Assembly: GCA_964570665.1 (NCBI GenBank)
Contig: CAZMZH010000001.1
Location: forward strand, 310,001 to 374,000
Source: JAJDAT01 sp964570665
GTDB taxonomy: Bacteria; Nitrospinota; Nitrospinia; Nitrospinales; JAJDAT01
Direction: 5' to 3'
DNA: 64,000 nt
Below are positions 25,215 to 33,726 of this stretch, piece by piece. Position 1 is the first letter of the stretch. Every line of letters starts with the position of its first letter. A model generated the notes under the pieces. That model made no database searches, had not been told where the DNA came from, and worked only from the letters and a program-made list of their open reading frames with translations. Made by a program: the position numbers and the translations under genes.

Positions 25215-25709
25215 CTACAGCTCCAATTTATCTAGTTCTTTTTCCAATCGCCTGGAATCATCCCCTGAAATAGGCTCGGAAGGAATCTCTTCATCCGCAG
25301 GCTCTTCCACTTTGTTGCCCTTGCGACCTTTACTTAACCAAGCTTGCGCTATTTTTCTAATACCCAAACCGCCGCCAACTAACGCAGCAAATGGCGTCAA
25401 CCATGCGGTTAAATTAAATCCAGTTTTTGTCGGAGCGGAAAGAATCGTTTCTCCATATTTGTCGACATAAATCTGGATAACTTGTTCCGTTGTAAGACCG
25501 GATTCAAGCTTTTTTCGAAAATCTGCCCGGGTTTTATCCGAAGTGCTACACGTGCAATTGATCATCACTTTACCGCACTTATCGTCGCACTTGCACATCA
25601 ACGCGTTTTCAAGGTCTGATATAACCACCGCCGCAGAAGCGGAATAAGGAGTAAAAAACACCCAACTCACTAATACTAAATTCAAAATAAAAATCGTTTT
25701 TTTCGTCAT
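25215..25709 (-). CDS. ccmH: Cytochrome c maturation protein CcmH
   Basis: A 164-residue protein with a signal peptide (1-26), a periplasmic Cys-rich segment and a C-terminal membrane helix (about 100-118). The usual LRCxxC redox motif is replaced by a Cys-rich LMCKCDDKC segment (C39, C41, C45) followed by C52 and C54. The downstream pattern FRKKLESGLTTEQVIQIYVDKYGETILSAPTKTGFNLTAWLTPF matches CcmH/CycL closely, so the family is secure. AGGAG lies 8 nt before the ATG. CcmH takes part in reducing apocytochrome c and in the heme ligation complex with CcmF. Confidence 0.9.
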   Translation of the reverse strand: MTKKTIFILNLVLVSWVFFTPYSASAAVVISDLENALMCKCDDKCGKVMINCTCSTSDKTRADFRKKLESGLTTEQVIQIYVDKYGETILSAPTKTGFNLTAWLTPFAALVGGGLGIRKIAQAWLSKGRKGNKVEEPADEEIPSEPISGDDSRRLEKELDKLEL

Positions 25710-25714
25710 ATGAA

Positions 25715-27727
25715 TTACTCCTGGGCAGGCGAAAAAACCAGTTCTTGCTTTTTCATTCTTTCCAACCGGCGGCGACGCTCTAGCCTATCTGGCCACATAG
25801 CAATTAAAGTTCCAATAGCTATTATCAAACCGCCTTTCCATAACCAACTCACCATTGGATTGACATAAACCTTTACCGTCACCGATTCGTCTTCCCTGAA
25901 ATCTGCAAGGATAACGTATAAATCTTCTTTCCAATTAGAATGCAAAGCCACTTCGGATACAGGTTGATTTTGCCCTTTATAAAACTCTTTTTCCGGCTTG
26001 CTTATATAGAGAGTTTTTCCGTCCTTCTCAACTTCAAAATGAGCAATAATTCTAGTTTTAATGTCCGTTGCTTGGATAGCGACAAGTTTTTGGTATCTTA
26101 AAGTATAATCTCTGATTTCTAAAGTCTCGCCAGTCTTGAGTAATTTTTCTTTGTGTACGCTATAAGCTTGGGACCCAGCAATTCCCGCAAAAATAAATAC
26201 GACTCCTATATGGACAATATATCCCCCAAACCGACGCTTATTTTTCCATATCAAAGTACCTAAAGCCTTAGCAAAAGGTTCTTTGTTCAATTGCATTCTC
26301 GCCATCGACCCTCTATAAAACTCAGACAAGATACAAACCATCACAAATATGCTCAGCACAAAGGTTGCGTATGTAAAAAGCTCTGCTTTAGAGTTAAGAG
26401 GAAGCACAGGAAAAAGAGCAGCGGCGCCAATCGAAGCGACTATCAGAGGCCCCATAAAATTCTTTTTCAAATTCCCCCAAGACGCCTTCCTCCATGCTAT
26501 CAGAGGACCAATTCCAACTAACGCTAAAAGAGCCAATCCAATTGGAACATTGACTTGGTTATAAAAGGGGGGGCCAACAGTAATTTTTACTCCTCTTACA
26601 GCCTCAGAGATAATAGGAAAAATAGTTCCCCAAAAGGTAGCGAATGCAATACCCAATAAAAGCAAATTATTAAACAAAAAACTGCTTTCTCTAGATAGAA
26701 AAGAATCTAACTCATTTTTGCTTTTTAATAAGGATAACCGTTTGACAATCATTACGGCGGAACACAAAATCACAAAGAATAAAAAGCCTAGAAAGTAATA
26801 CCCTAATGTAGCTTCGTCAAAGGTATGTACCGACTGAATCAAACCGCTACGAGTAATAAACGTTCCAAAAATTGTCATTACAAAAGTAAGTAAAATGAGA
26901 GACATATTCCAAACTTTCATCATGTCTTTTCTCTCTTGGATCATTACCGAATGCAAATAAGCCGTAGCGACTAACAAAGGCATGAAAGCGGCATTTTCCA
27001 CTGGATCCCATGCCCAATAACCACCCCAACCAAGCTCGACATAGGCCCATTGAGCTCCAAACAAGTTCCCCATACAAAGGAAAAACCAAGAAACCAATGT
27101 CCATTTTCGCGTCAATCGAATCCAACTATCGTCTAAATTCTTCGTAATCAACGCGGCCATTGCAAAAGCAAATGGAATTGTAAAACCAACATAACCTAAA
27201 TAAAGCGTTGGCGGATGAATCACCATCCAATAGTTTTGTAATAAAGGATTTAAGCCCCTTCCATCCTCTGGGGGTAAAGGCAATCTTTCAAAGGGATTTG
27301 TAGAAAAATTTAAAAGCAATAAAAAGAAAATTGTAATGGATAGACAAACGCACATTGCATAGGGGAACAACTCTAGGCGTTTCTTTTGATTCTGATAATA
27401 AGCAACCGTTGTATAAGCAGTCAGAAGTAATGTCCAAAATAATAAGGAACCTTTTTGACCTCCCCAAAATGAAGAAATCTTGTAAAAGGTTTCTAATTCA
27501 ATATTGGAATAAGCCCATACATACTGCAAACTAAAATCGTTGATCATAAACCCGCGCAGTAAAATTGCTGATGAAACAAAAACACACGCAAAAACAATTA
27601 CGGGCGTTTTATCGGCGCTAAAATATAAATCAACGCGGTTACCCTTAACGGCCATCACATAAGAAACCAAGCCATAAATTGCCGTAGCCAAAGCTAGAAG
27701 CAATGAAAATTCGCCAATATCATTCAT
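25715..27727 (-). CDS. ccmF: Cytochrome c heme lyase subunit CcmF
   Basis: Large polytopic protein that attaches heme to apocytochrome c. The 670 residues contain about 14-15 membrane helices and the WWD-type tryptophan-rich motif GWGGYWAWDPVENAAFMPLL, along with HPPTLYLGYVG and other histidine-containing loops. Length fits the family. The gene is the first of the ccmF-H-I-A-B-D-C-G run; a terminator separates it from ccmE, so it may have its own promoter in the A/T-rich 27728-27785 segment, where I see no clear consensus. Confidence 0.96.
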   Translation of the reverse strand: MNDIGEFSLLLALATAIYGLVSYVMAVKGNRVDLYFSADKTPVIVFACVFVSSAILLRGFMINDFSLQYVWAYSNIELETFYKISSFWGGQKGSLLFWTLLLTAYTTVAYYQNQKKRLELFPYAMCVCLSITIFFLLLLNFSTNPFERLPLPPEDGRGLNPLLQNYWMVIHPPTLYLGYVGFTIPFAFAMAALITKNLDDSWIRLTRKWTLVSWFFLCMGNLFGAQWAYVELGWGGYWAWDPVENAAFMPLLVATAYLHSVMIQERKDMMKVWNMSLILLTFVMTIFGTFITRSGLIQSVHTFDEATLGYYFLGFLFFVILCSAVMIVKRLSLLKSKNELDSFLSRESSFLFNNLLLLGIAFATFWGTIFPIISEAVRGVKITVGPPFYNQVNVPIGLALLALVGIGPLIAWRKASWGNLKKNFMGPLIVASIGAAALFPVLPLNSKAELFTYATFVLSIFVMVCILSEFYRGSMARMQLNKEPFAKALGTLIWKNKRRFGGYIVHIGVVFIFAGIAGSQAYSVHKEKLLKTGETLEIRDYTLRYQKLVAIQATDIKTRIIAHFEVEKDGKTLYISKPEKEFYKGQNQPVSEVALHSNWKEDLYVILADFREDESVTVKVYVNPMVSWLWKGGLIIAIGTLIAMWPDRLERRRRLERMKKQELVFSPAQE

Positions 27728-27784
27728 TCAAAAACTCAATTAATTATTTCAAAATTAGGAATTCTTATTAATAAACAAAACCGT

Positions 27785-27822
27785 CTTTAAAAAACGAAAC
27801 GGGGGTCCATTCCGACCCCCGT
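27785..27822 (-). terminator. Terminator between ccmE and ccmF
   Basis: A 9-bp GC-rich inverted repeat (27799-27807 with 27814-27822) is followed on the minus strand by a T-rich run (27785-27798, six consecutive T). T residues also flank the other side, so it could work in both directions. Confidence 0.8.
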
Positions 27823-27870
27823 CTTTTTATAACGCTTTTAAATTGAAAACAAAACGAATCAACTTCGAAT

Positions 27871-28371
27871 TTAGATAGTCGTTTTGGGTCCTGTTCCTAA
27901 ATCTTTTAAATCAGGCTTCTTTAACTCATATTGGGTCACAGACCCTGGGTGGGATTTTCCCGCTTGTTTTTCAGCTTCATACTTTGAAGGACAACTAGTT
28001 AATAGGGTATTTGCATGAAATACTCCATCCTTAATCACGCCTTCTACAACCACCTCCCCATCGTCTTGAAACATATCGGGAGTGACGCCTTTATAATGAA
28101 CCTTTAGATTTCCACCATTATTTTTATTTTCTTTATCTGCAATTGCAAAATCGACTTCCAGATAATCGTTGGGATCTCGAACAATTGATCCTTTTACAAC
28201 ATTACCTTTAACTTTCAATTCAGAAGTGTAACGAGACAACCCTTGGTCGGTTAACTCGGCTACAGTCACAAAATACATTGAAGTTTGGCTGATGCTTGTA
28301 GAAATCAAATACCCAATTGATCCCACAATCAAAAAAGCGCCCAGCGTGAACTTTATTTTTTTGGTCGTCAT
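27871..28371 (-). CDS. ccmE: Periplasmic heme chaperone CcmE, Cys (CXXXY) type
   Basis: CcmE covalently carries heme from CcmC to CcmF. I choose ATG 28371 (166 residues): it has AGGA 5-6 nt upstream, begins at the membrane anchor (KFTLGAFLIVGSIGYLI), and the good promoter at 28430-28459 would start transcription downstream of the alternative ATG at 28446. The OB-fold part shows KVKGNVVKGSIVRDPND, VHYKGVTPDMFQDDGEVVVEG and NTLLTSCPSKYEAE. The heme-binding residue of E. coli CcmE is His in HXXXY; here it is Cys127 with Tyr131, as known from archaea and Desulfovibrio. The gene is upstream of ccmF but terminated separately. Confidence 0.95.
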   Translation of the reverse strand: MTTKKIKFTLGAFLIVGSIGYLISTSISQTSMYFVTVAELTDQGLSRYTSELKVKGNVVKGSIVRDPNDYLEVDFAIADKENKNNGGNLKVHYKGVTPDMFQDDGEVVVEGVIKDGVFHANTLLTSCPSKYEAEKQAGKSHPGSVTQYELKKPDLKDLGTGPKTTI

Positions 28372-28429
28372 TAGTTTCCTAACCTCTTTATTTCTTGAGT
28401 TTAATTTGCCCTCTCCAAGGATTGTACTA

Positions 28430-28459
28430 ATTTTACCATTGCTCATTAAAAAGTGTCAA
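28430..28459 (-). promoter_or_regulatory. Sigma70-type promoter of ccmE
   Basis: Minus-strand TTGACA (28454-28459) and TAAAAT (28430-28435) with an 18-bp spacer, about 55 bp before the ccmE start. It is divergent from the mraZ promoter. Confidence 0.65.
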
Positions 28460-28581
28460 AACAAATCCAACTCTCTCTAAGGTTCAATTTCGCAATTAGA
28501 GGGTTCGAAACTCTTCCTGATTAAATTCTCAAAATCCTAAAATATCAAAAAAAAACAAAGCAAAACCCCCTGTTTTTTTTA

Positions 28582-28609
28582 TTGACAGGGTGTCAAATTG
28601 TGTTACGAT
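28582..28609 (+). promoter_or_regulatory. Promoter of the dcw (mraZ) operon
   Basis: TTGACA (28582-28587) and TACGAT (28604-28609) with a 16-bp spacer, 65 bp before mraZ. The spacer and -10 lie inside the repeat array 28590-28634. Confidence 0.65.
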
Positions 28610-28634
28610 GTGCCTAATAGTGTCGAAAAGTGTC
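28590..28634 (+). promoter_or_regulatory. MraZ operator: five direct GTGYY pentamers at 10-bp period
   Basis: GTGTC, GTGTT, GTGCC, GTGTC and GTGTC start at 28590, 28600, 28610, 28620 and 28630, exactly one helical turn apart with 5-bp AT-rich spacers. MraZ is known to bind short direct repeats with 10-bp period upstream of its own gene (GTG-containing in several bacteria), and the next gene is mraZ. The array overlaps the promoter, which fits autorepression. Confidence 0.85.
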
Positions 28635-28673
28635 AGATTTTACTGTTTAACCAATTTATCTGCCGAGTAATTT

Positions 28674-29078
28674 ATGAACGGCTTTCTAGGAACATATTAC
28701 GTCAATTTGGACGATAAAGGAAGGGCCAACATCCCTGCCAAATTTCGTGCCATCTTGGAAAAAGACAACAATCTCAACATGGTTGTCTGTGTAATGGACG
28801 ATTTTTTAATCGTTTTCCCGCAAGAGGAATGGAAAGTCAATGAAGAGAAAATGAATAACCTTTCGGCCTTCGATACTGAGGATAGAAACCGACTAAGAGA
28901 ATTTTATTCACGAGCGGACGAATGTGAAATGAAATCTGGAAAAGTTTTGGTTCCGTCAAGACTTAGAAAAATGTCCGACTTAAATAAAGAGATTGTTTTA
29001 GTAGGAATGTCCAGAACATTTGAAATTTGGTCAAAAGATCGTTGGGAAAAAGCAAATCCCGAGTTCGCCGAGAATTAA
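28674..29078 (+). CDS. mraZ: Transcriptional regulator MraZ
   Basis: A 134-residue DNA-binding protein with two SpoVT-AbrB-like halves, each starting with a DxKGR-type segment (LDDKGRANIPAKFRAIL at 11-27 and DECEMKSGKVLVPSRLRKM in the second half). It forms a ring and regulates the dcw cluster, usually by binding the repeats before its own gene. First gene of the plus-strand dcw cluster; rsmH follows 80 bp downstream. No strong ribosome binding site is seen. Confidence 0.95.
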   Translation: MNGFLGTYYVNLDDKGRANIPAKFRAILEKDNNLNMVVCVMDDFLIVFPQEEWKVNEEKMNNLSAFDTEDRNRLREFYSRADECEMKSGKVLVPSRLRKMSDLNKEIVLVGMSRTFEIWSKDRWEKANPEFAEN

Positions 29079-29158
29079 AACCATAAAGGGTTTTCTTATA
29101 AATCGCCCAAAAGATATGCATATAAACTTTAAAAACAATAGCTTAGAGCCTTTAAACC

Positions 29159-30097
29159 ATGTCGAACTACCACCTTCCGGTGTTACCGGAAGAAACTCTC
29201 AAGTTTTTGGAGCCTTCTCAAATGGATTGGTTTGTAGATGGAACCTTGGGGGATGGGGGGCATGCCGAGCTGATATTAAAGAGTACGCCGTCGCATTGCA
29301 GGTTACTTGGAATAGATAGAGACCCTAATGCCCTAAAAAGGGCAGCAGAAAGACTATCTTTATATAAAGAAAGAATTTTACTAGTTCATGGAAACTTTAA
29401 AGACATCAAAGAGATTTTAATGAAAGAGCGAATCGAAAAAATAGACGGATTCCTGCTTGACCTCGGAGTGTCGTCGCCGCAACTGGATACCCCTGAGAGA
29501 GGTTTTAGCCTAAAAAATGACGGCCCTCTCGATATGAGAATGAATCCAGAAGATCCTAAGACAGCGGCAGATCTTTTAGTAGAAAGCTCTGATAAGGAAT
29601 TGTATTCCATTATAAAAGAATACGGTGAAGAAAGATTTTCCAAACGGATCGTGCGGGCGATCCGCAAAGCGCAGGCAGACAATCCCTTGAAAACCACCTT
29701 TCAACTTGCTCGTATCGTTCGCGATGCGTCGCCTCAAGCTCATCACTTCCGAATTGATCCCTCTACCCGTACTTTCCAAGCCCTGCGCATTGCCGTCAAC
29801 AACGAATTGGAGCCCCTAAGACAAGCTCTTAAGGATTTCCTTTTCGCTTTGAATAAAACAGGAAGGGCATTAGTGATCTCTTTTCATTCTCTGGAAGATA
29901 GGATCGTGAAACAAGTTTTTGCAGAGAAAGCAAAGGGTTGCGTATGTCCTCCCAAAATCCCTATTTGTATTTGTGGGGAAAAAAGTTCCTTGAAAATTCT
30001 TACCAAGAAACCCGTTCGACCGTCCCTCCTCGAAATTAAAAAAAATCCCCGTGCCTCCAGCGCAAAACTGAGGGCTGCCGTAAAGATCTATGCCTGA
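29159..30097 (+). CDS. rsmH: 16S rRNA m4C1402 methyltransferase RsmH (MraW)
   Basis: SAM-dependent enzyme that methylates N4 of C1402 in 16S rRNA. The 312 residues carry the SAM-binding DGTLGDGGHAELIL at about 26-39, GFLLDLGVSSPQLDTPERGFSL and a C-terminal SFHSLEDRIVKQVF, all characteristic of RsmH. It overlaps ftsL by 8 bp, which suggests translational coupling. Confidence 0.96.
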   Translation: MSNYHLPVLPEETLKFLEPSQMDWFVDGTLGDGGHAELILKSTPSHCRLLGIDRDPNALKRAAERLSLYKERILLVHGNFKDIKEILMKERIEKIDGFLLDLGVSSPQLDTPERGFSLKNDGPLDMRMNPEDPKTAADLLVESSDKELYSIIKEYGEERFSKRIVRAIRKAQADNPLKTTFQLARIVRDASPQAHHFRIDPSTRTFQALRIAVNNELEPLRQALKDFLFALNKTGRALVISFHSLEDRIVKQVFAEKAKGCVCPPKIPICICGEKSSLKILTKKPVRPSLLEIKKNPRASSAKLRAAVKIYA

Positions 30098-30407
30098 TTC
30101 CTCGTCAAAAAAATCAGGTTTACGTAAGGGGATTTCTTTTAAGGAATTGAAGGTTGTTCTAGGGATTTCTTGTCTTTTTATGGTTGCCGCAATGATGTAC
30201 GTGTGGACAGGAGTCAAGATGGTTCGCCTTTCTTACAATTATCAAGCGCTACGCACCGAACACATTCGGCTTTATAGGGAGAACCGCTTTGTAAAGCTTG
30301 AAAGAGAAAGTCTCCGGTCTCTTCCTCGAGTAGAAACGATCGCAAGAAAAGATTTAGGTATGAAAGACGCGAATCCGCAGCAAACTATCGCAGTTTTCAT
30401 TAAGTAA
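30090..30407 (+). CDS. ftsL: Cell division protein FtsL
   Basis: A 105-residue bitopic protein: a basic N-terminus, one membrane helix (about 26-46, LGISCLFMVAAMMYVWTG) and a short periplasmic coiled coil (NYQALRTEHIRLYRENRFVKLERESLRSL) ending in RVETIARKDLGMKDANPQQ. Size, topology and place between rsmH and ftsI identify FtsL, which with FtsB and FtsQ activates FtsWI. Overlaps rsmH by 8 bp. Confidence 0.88.
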   Translation: MPDSSSKKSGLRKGISFKELKVVLGISCLFMVAAMMYVWTGVKMVRLSYNYQALRTEHIRLYRENRFVKLERESLRSLPRVETIARKDLGMKDANPQQTIAVFIK

Positions 30408-30412
30408 TAACC

Positions 30413-32161
30413 ATGGCTAAAACCAAAAATAAAAAGTCCGCCAGCGGTCCTGGCGACAACTTTAAAAAAAGGTTGCTCCTAGCGGGAGGGATTTTATCTC
30501 TCTATGGCATTACCATTCTAGGAAAACTCTTCTACCTTCAAATTCTTCAACACGATGAACTGTGGTCTCAATCCGAAAAACAATATATTCGCAAAGTAAA
30601 AACCTCCAGAGAACGCGGAAAAATACTTGATCGTAATCTGGTCGATTTGGCCGCAAATGTTGAGGTCGACTCAGTCTACGTCAATCCTAGATCCATTGTC
30701 GACAAACAAAAAACAACTAGAACGCTTTCCAAAGTTTTGAACTTGAGTTATCGCAGTACCCTGAAAAAAGTTTCTTCAAAAAAGAAATTTGTTTGGATAA
30801 AGCGCAAATGCACCCTACGAGAATCGAAACAGTTAAAGCAATTAGCTTTACCTGGGATAGGATTTAAAACAGAAATCCAACGTTTTTACCCAAAAAGGCA
30901 GCTTGCGGCCGGAACTCTGGGTTTCGTGGGAATGGATAATCAAGGCTTGTCCGGCGTTGAACATTTTCACGACACACTCTTAAAAGGATTGAGCTCGTTC
31001 AAATCGGAAGGGAAAGACGCGCGAGGAAGATATTTTCGCGGTCCTAAACCAGATAAAATTCAACCTGATCGGAGTCCGGATCTTGTATTAACGCTTGACG
31101 AAGTTATTCAATATTACGTTGAGACTCAATTAGCTAAGGCTACAAAAAAATACCGCGCTAAAGGGGGGGTTGCCATAGTTATGGCTCCCAATACCGGAGA
31201 AATACTGGCTTTGGCGAGTCTTCCAACCTACAACCCCAACAATTACAGTGTCTCCGATCCGACCTCTTGGAAAAATATAGCAATCTCTTCGTCATTTGAG
31301 CCAGGATCAATTTTTAAACCAATTGTTGCCGCCGCGGCTATCGAAACAGAAGTTGCTTCTCCAGAAAAGATTTTCTTTTGTGAAAACGGTTCTTACCGTA
31401 TTGGCAAAACCGAAATTGGCGAAGCGGCAGAACATAAATATGGATGGTTAAGCCTTACTAAGATTATTCAAAAATCCAGCAACATAGGAGTGATCAAAAT
31501 CTCCGAAGAATTAGGTCCTTCCCATTATTACGATTATATACGGAAATTTGGTTTCGGTTCTAAATCTGGCATTGATCTTCCTGGAGAAGCTTCTGGACAA
31601 TTACGTCCTTTAGACCAGTGGTCCAAGCTCTCTGCGGCATCTATATCGTTTGGTCATGAAATTGGCTCGACTCCCATTCAATTGGTTTCTGCGATTTCTG
31701 CAATCGCAAATGGGGGCAATCTAATGAAACCTTACGTCGCTAAAGCGGTAATACAGGACGGAGAAACTGTAAAAGAATTTGAGCCTCAATTAATTCGACG
31801 CGTCATATCGGAAAAAACAAGTCGCCAGATGGTAGAAATTTTAAAAACTGTAGTCAAGGAAGGAACGGGCAAAAAAGCCTCTTTACCAGGTTACGAAACA
31901 GCGGGGAAAACGGGTACCGCTCAGAAAATTGATCCAGAAACTCAATCTTACTCAAATTCTGCATATGTTTCTTCTTTTGTGGGATTTGCTCCAGCTGACG
32001 CTCCACGTATCGCAATAATAGTAATGATCGATGAGCCTGCAAGAGTTTACTGGGGAGGAGAAATTGCCGCCCCTGCATTTAGAGAAATTGCAAGACAAAC
32101 TCTACGTTATTTAAACGTTCCTTCTAAAGAGGAACGCGTCGTTTATATAAAACACGCGTAA
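30413..32161 (+). CDS. ftsI: Peptidoglycan D,D-transpeptidase FtsI (PBP3)
   Basis: Division-specific class B penicillin-binding protein, 582 residues. One N-terminal membrane helix (about 20-42) is followed by the dimerisation/pedestal domain (RGKILDRNLVDLAANV) and the transpeptidase domain with the catalytic SXXK in FEPGSIFKP, SXN as SSN (KSSNIGVIK), and KTG as AGKTGTAQ. No PASTA domains. Partner of FtsW (37587-38711). 6 bp after ftsL. Confidence 0.96.
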   Translation: MAKTKNKKSASGPGDNFKKRLLLAGGILSLYGITILGKLFYLQILQHDELWSQSEKQYIRKVKTSRERGKILDRNLVDLAANVEVDSVYVNPRSIVDKQKTTRTLSKVLNLSYRSTLKKVSSKKKFVWIKRKCTLRESKQLKQLALPGIGFKTEIQRFYPKRQLAAGTLGFVGMDNQGLSGVEHFHDTLLKGLSSFKSEGKDARGRYFRGPKPDKIQPDRSPDLVLTLDEVIQYYVETQLAKATKKYRAKGGVAIVMAPNTGEILALASLPTYNPNNYSVSDPTSWKNIAISSSFEPGSIFKPIVAAAAIETEVASPEKIFFCENGSYRIGKTEIGEAAEHKYGWLSLTKIIQKSSNIGVIKISEELGPSHYYDYIRKFGFGSKSGIDLPGEASGQLRPLDQWSKLSAASISFGHEIGSTPIQLVSAISAIANGGNLMKPYVAKAVIQDGETVKEFEPQLIRRVISEKTSRQMVEILKTVVKEGTGKKASLPGYETAGKTGTAQKIDPETQSYSNSAYVSSFVGFAPADAPRIAIIVMIDEPARVYWGGEIAAPAFREIARQTLRYLNVPSKEERVVYIKHA

Positions 32162-32169
32162 TCAAAACT

Positions 32170-33726
32170 GTGATTCAAATTAATCTTATATCGCCATCCA
32201 TTAAAAGGCTTAATAAATTGAATCCAAATTCTGTAAAGACATTAAACGAATTAATTGAGGGTTATCCTCCTATCAATATTTATGGCCCTAACGATCCGAT
32301 CGTCGAATCAATTTGCTACGACTCAAGGAAGGTTGCGCTGGGTTCTTTATTTGTCGCTATTCGCGGCGCGCAGTCTAACGGAGAACAATTTATTGAACAA
32401 GCCATAGCCAACGGAGCGACAGTCATAGTATCTGAAAGCCCCTATTTATCAAGTCAAGCTTCAGATAACAAAAACATAACATACGTTCAAGTTGAAAGTT
32501 GTCGCGAAACGCTTTCTTTGATCGCTTCTAGATTTTACGGAGACCCTTCAAAAGAATTAAAGCTTTTTGGGATTACTGGAACCAACGGTAAAACAACGGT
32601 CGCTTACATTTTAGAATCGATTTTCCTAAATCTAGGAAAGTCGGTCGGAGTTATTGGAACGGTGAACTCGCGTTATTCCGGAAAAAATCAAGCGTCTTCA
32701 ATGACTACGCCAGAATCTTTAGATTTAAATCGAACGTTATGCGAAATGGTTAAAAATAAAGTCGATCATTGTTTTCTTGAAGTTTCTTCTCATGCCTTGG
32801 CATTACAAAGAGTCGAGAACCTTCACTTTGAAACGATTTTGTTCACCAACCTAACTCGCGATCACTTGGATTTTCATCCAACATTTGAAGATTATAAAGA
32901 AACCAAAAAAAGCTTGTTCAAAAAATATCCTAAGGCAAAAGCCATAGTCAATATCGACGATCCTACAGGTCTTGAAATCGTAGCCGAAAATCTTTCTACC
33001 GATTTCTTAAAAATAGGCCTAAACGCTCAAGCCGATATTCGAGCGAAAAACATCCAATTGTCGCCAAAAGAAACTCGATGGACACTTCAAACTCCCTGGG
33101 GAAATCAAGCAATCCGCTCAAAGCTTTTGGGTCTTCATAATATATATAACCAATTGACTGCGGCGGCTGGAGCGCTTTCTCAAGAAGTACCGCTTGAAAC
33201 CATTGCAATAGGGTTGAACTCGATTGACAAAGTGCCCGGACGTTTTGAGCCTGTTGAGAAAGGACAATCTTTCTCGGTAATCGTGGATTATGCGCATACA
33301 GACGACGCCTTAACTAACGTTTTACAAGCTTGTAAAGCGGTAACGGAAAACAAAATTATTTTAGTTTTTGGTTGCGGTGGCGATCGAGACCGAGGAAAAC
33401 GGCCAAGAATGGGGCAAGCGGCTATAAATGGAGCGGACTATGTCATCGTCACTTCCGATAATCCCAGAACCGAGAACCCAGAAAAAATCATCGACGATAT
33501 TTGTAAAGGTTTTCCAAATAACACTCAAGTAAACGCCGACCACATTCGAATTTCCGATAGACGCAAAGCGATAGAACGCGCCATCGAAATCGCGCAGCCA
33601 GGAGACCTCGTTCTAATCGCCGGCAAGGGCCACGAAAACTATCAGGTTTTAAGCTCCGAAACCATTCCGTTTGACGACCGTGAATTTGCCGCTAAAGCGC
33701 TAGAGAAGAGGTTGAATAGCGAATGA
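32170..33726 (+). CDS. murE: UDP-MurNAc-tripeptide ligase MurE
   Basis: ATP-dependent ligase adding the third amino acid (usually meso-diaminopimelate in Gram-negatives) to UDP-MurNAc-L-Ala-D-Glu. The 518 residues show the Mur ligase P-loop GITGTNGKTTVAYIL, and the MurE-type DNPRTENPEKIIDDI near the C-terminus; the DNPR sequence is the signature that binds meso-DAP, so a DAP-type peptidoglycan is expected. GTG start at 32170; the first ~20 residues are not conserved, so the start may lie slightly downstream. Stop overlaps murF by 4 bp. Confidence 0.96.
   Translation: MIQINLISPSIKRLNKLNPNSVKTLNELIEGYPPINIYGPNDPIVESICYDSRKVALGSLFVAIRGAQSNGEQFIEQAIANGATVIVSESPYLSSQASDNKNITYVQVESCRETLSLIASRFYGDPSKELKLFGITGTNGKTTVAYILESIFLNLGKSVGVIGTVNSRYSGKNQASSMTTPESLDLNRTLCEMVKNKVDHCFLEVSSHALALQRVENLHFETILFTNLTRDHLDFHPTFEDYKETKKSLFKKYPKAKAIVNIDDPTGLEIVAENLSTDFLKIGLNAQADIRAKNIQLSPKETRWTLQTPWGNQAIRSKLLGLHNIYNQLTAAAGALSQEVPLETIAIGLNSIDKVPGRFEPVEKGQSFSVIVDYAHTDDALTNVLQACKAVTENKIILVFGCGGDRDRGKRPRMGQAAINGADYVIVTSDNPRTENPEKIIDDICKGFPNNTQVNADHIRISDRRKAIERAIEIAQPGDLVLIAGKGHENYQVLSSETIPFDDREFAAKALEKRLNSE

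Noticed and set aside
28372..28446. Longer ccmE start at ATG 28446 (25 extra residues)
   Set aside because: It would lie upstream of the transcription start predicted by the promoter at 28430-28459, and ATG 28371 has its own ribosome binding site.
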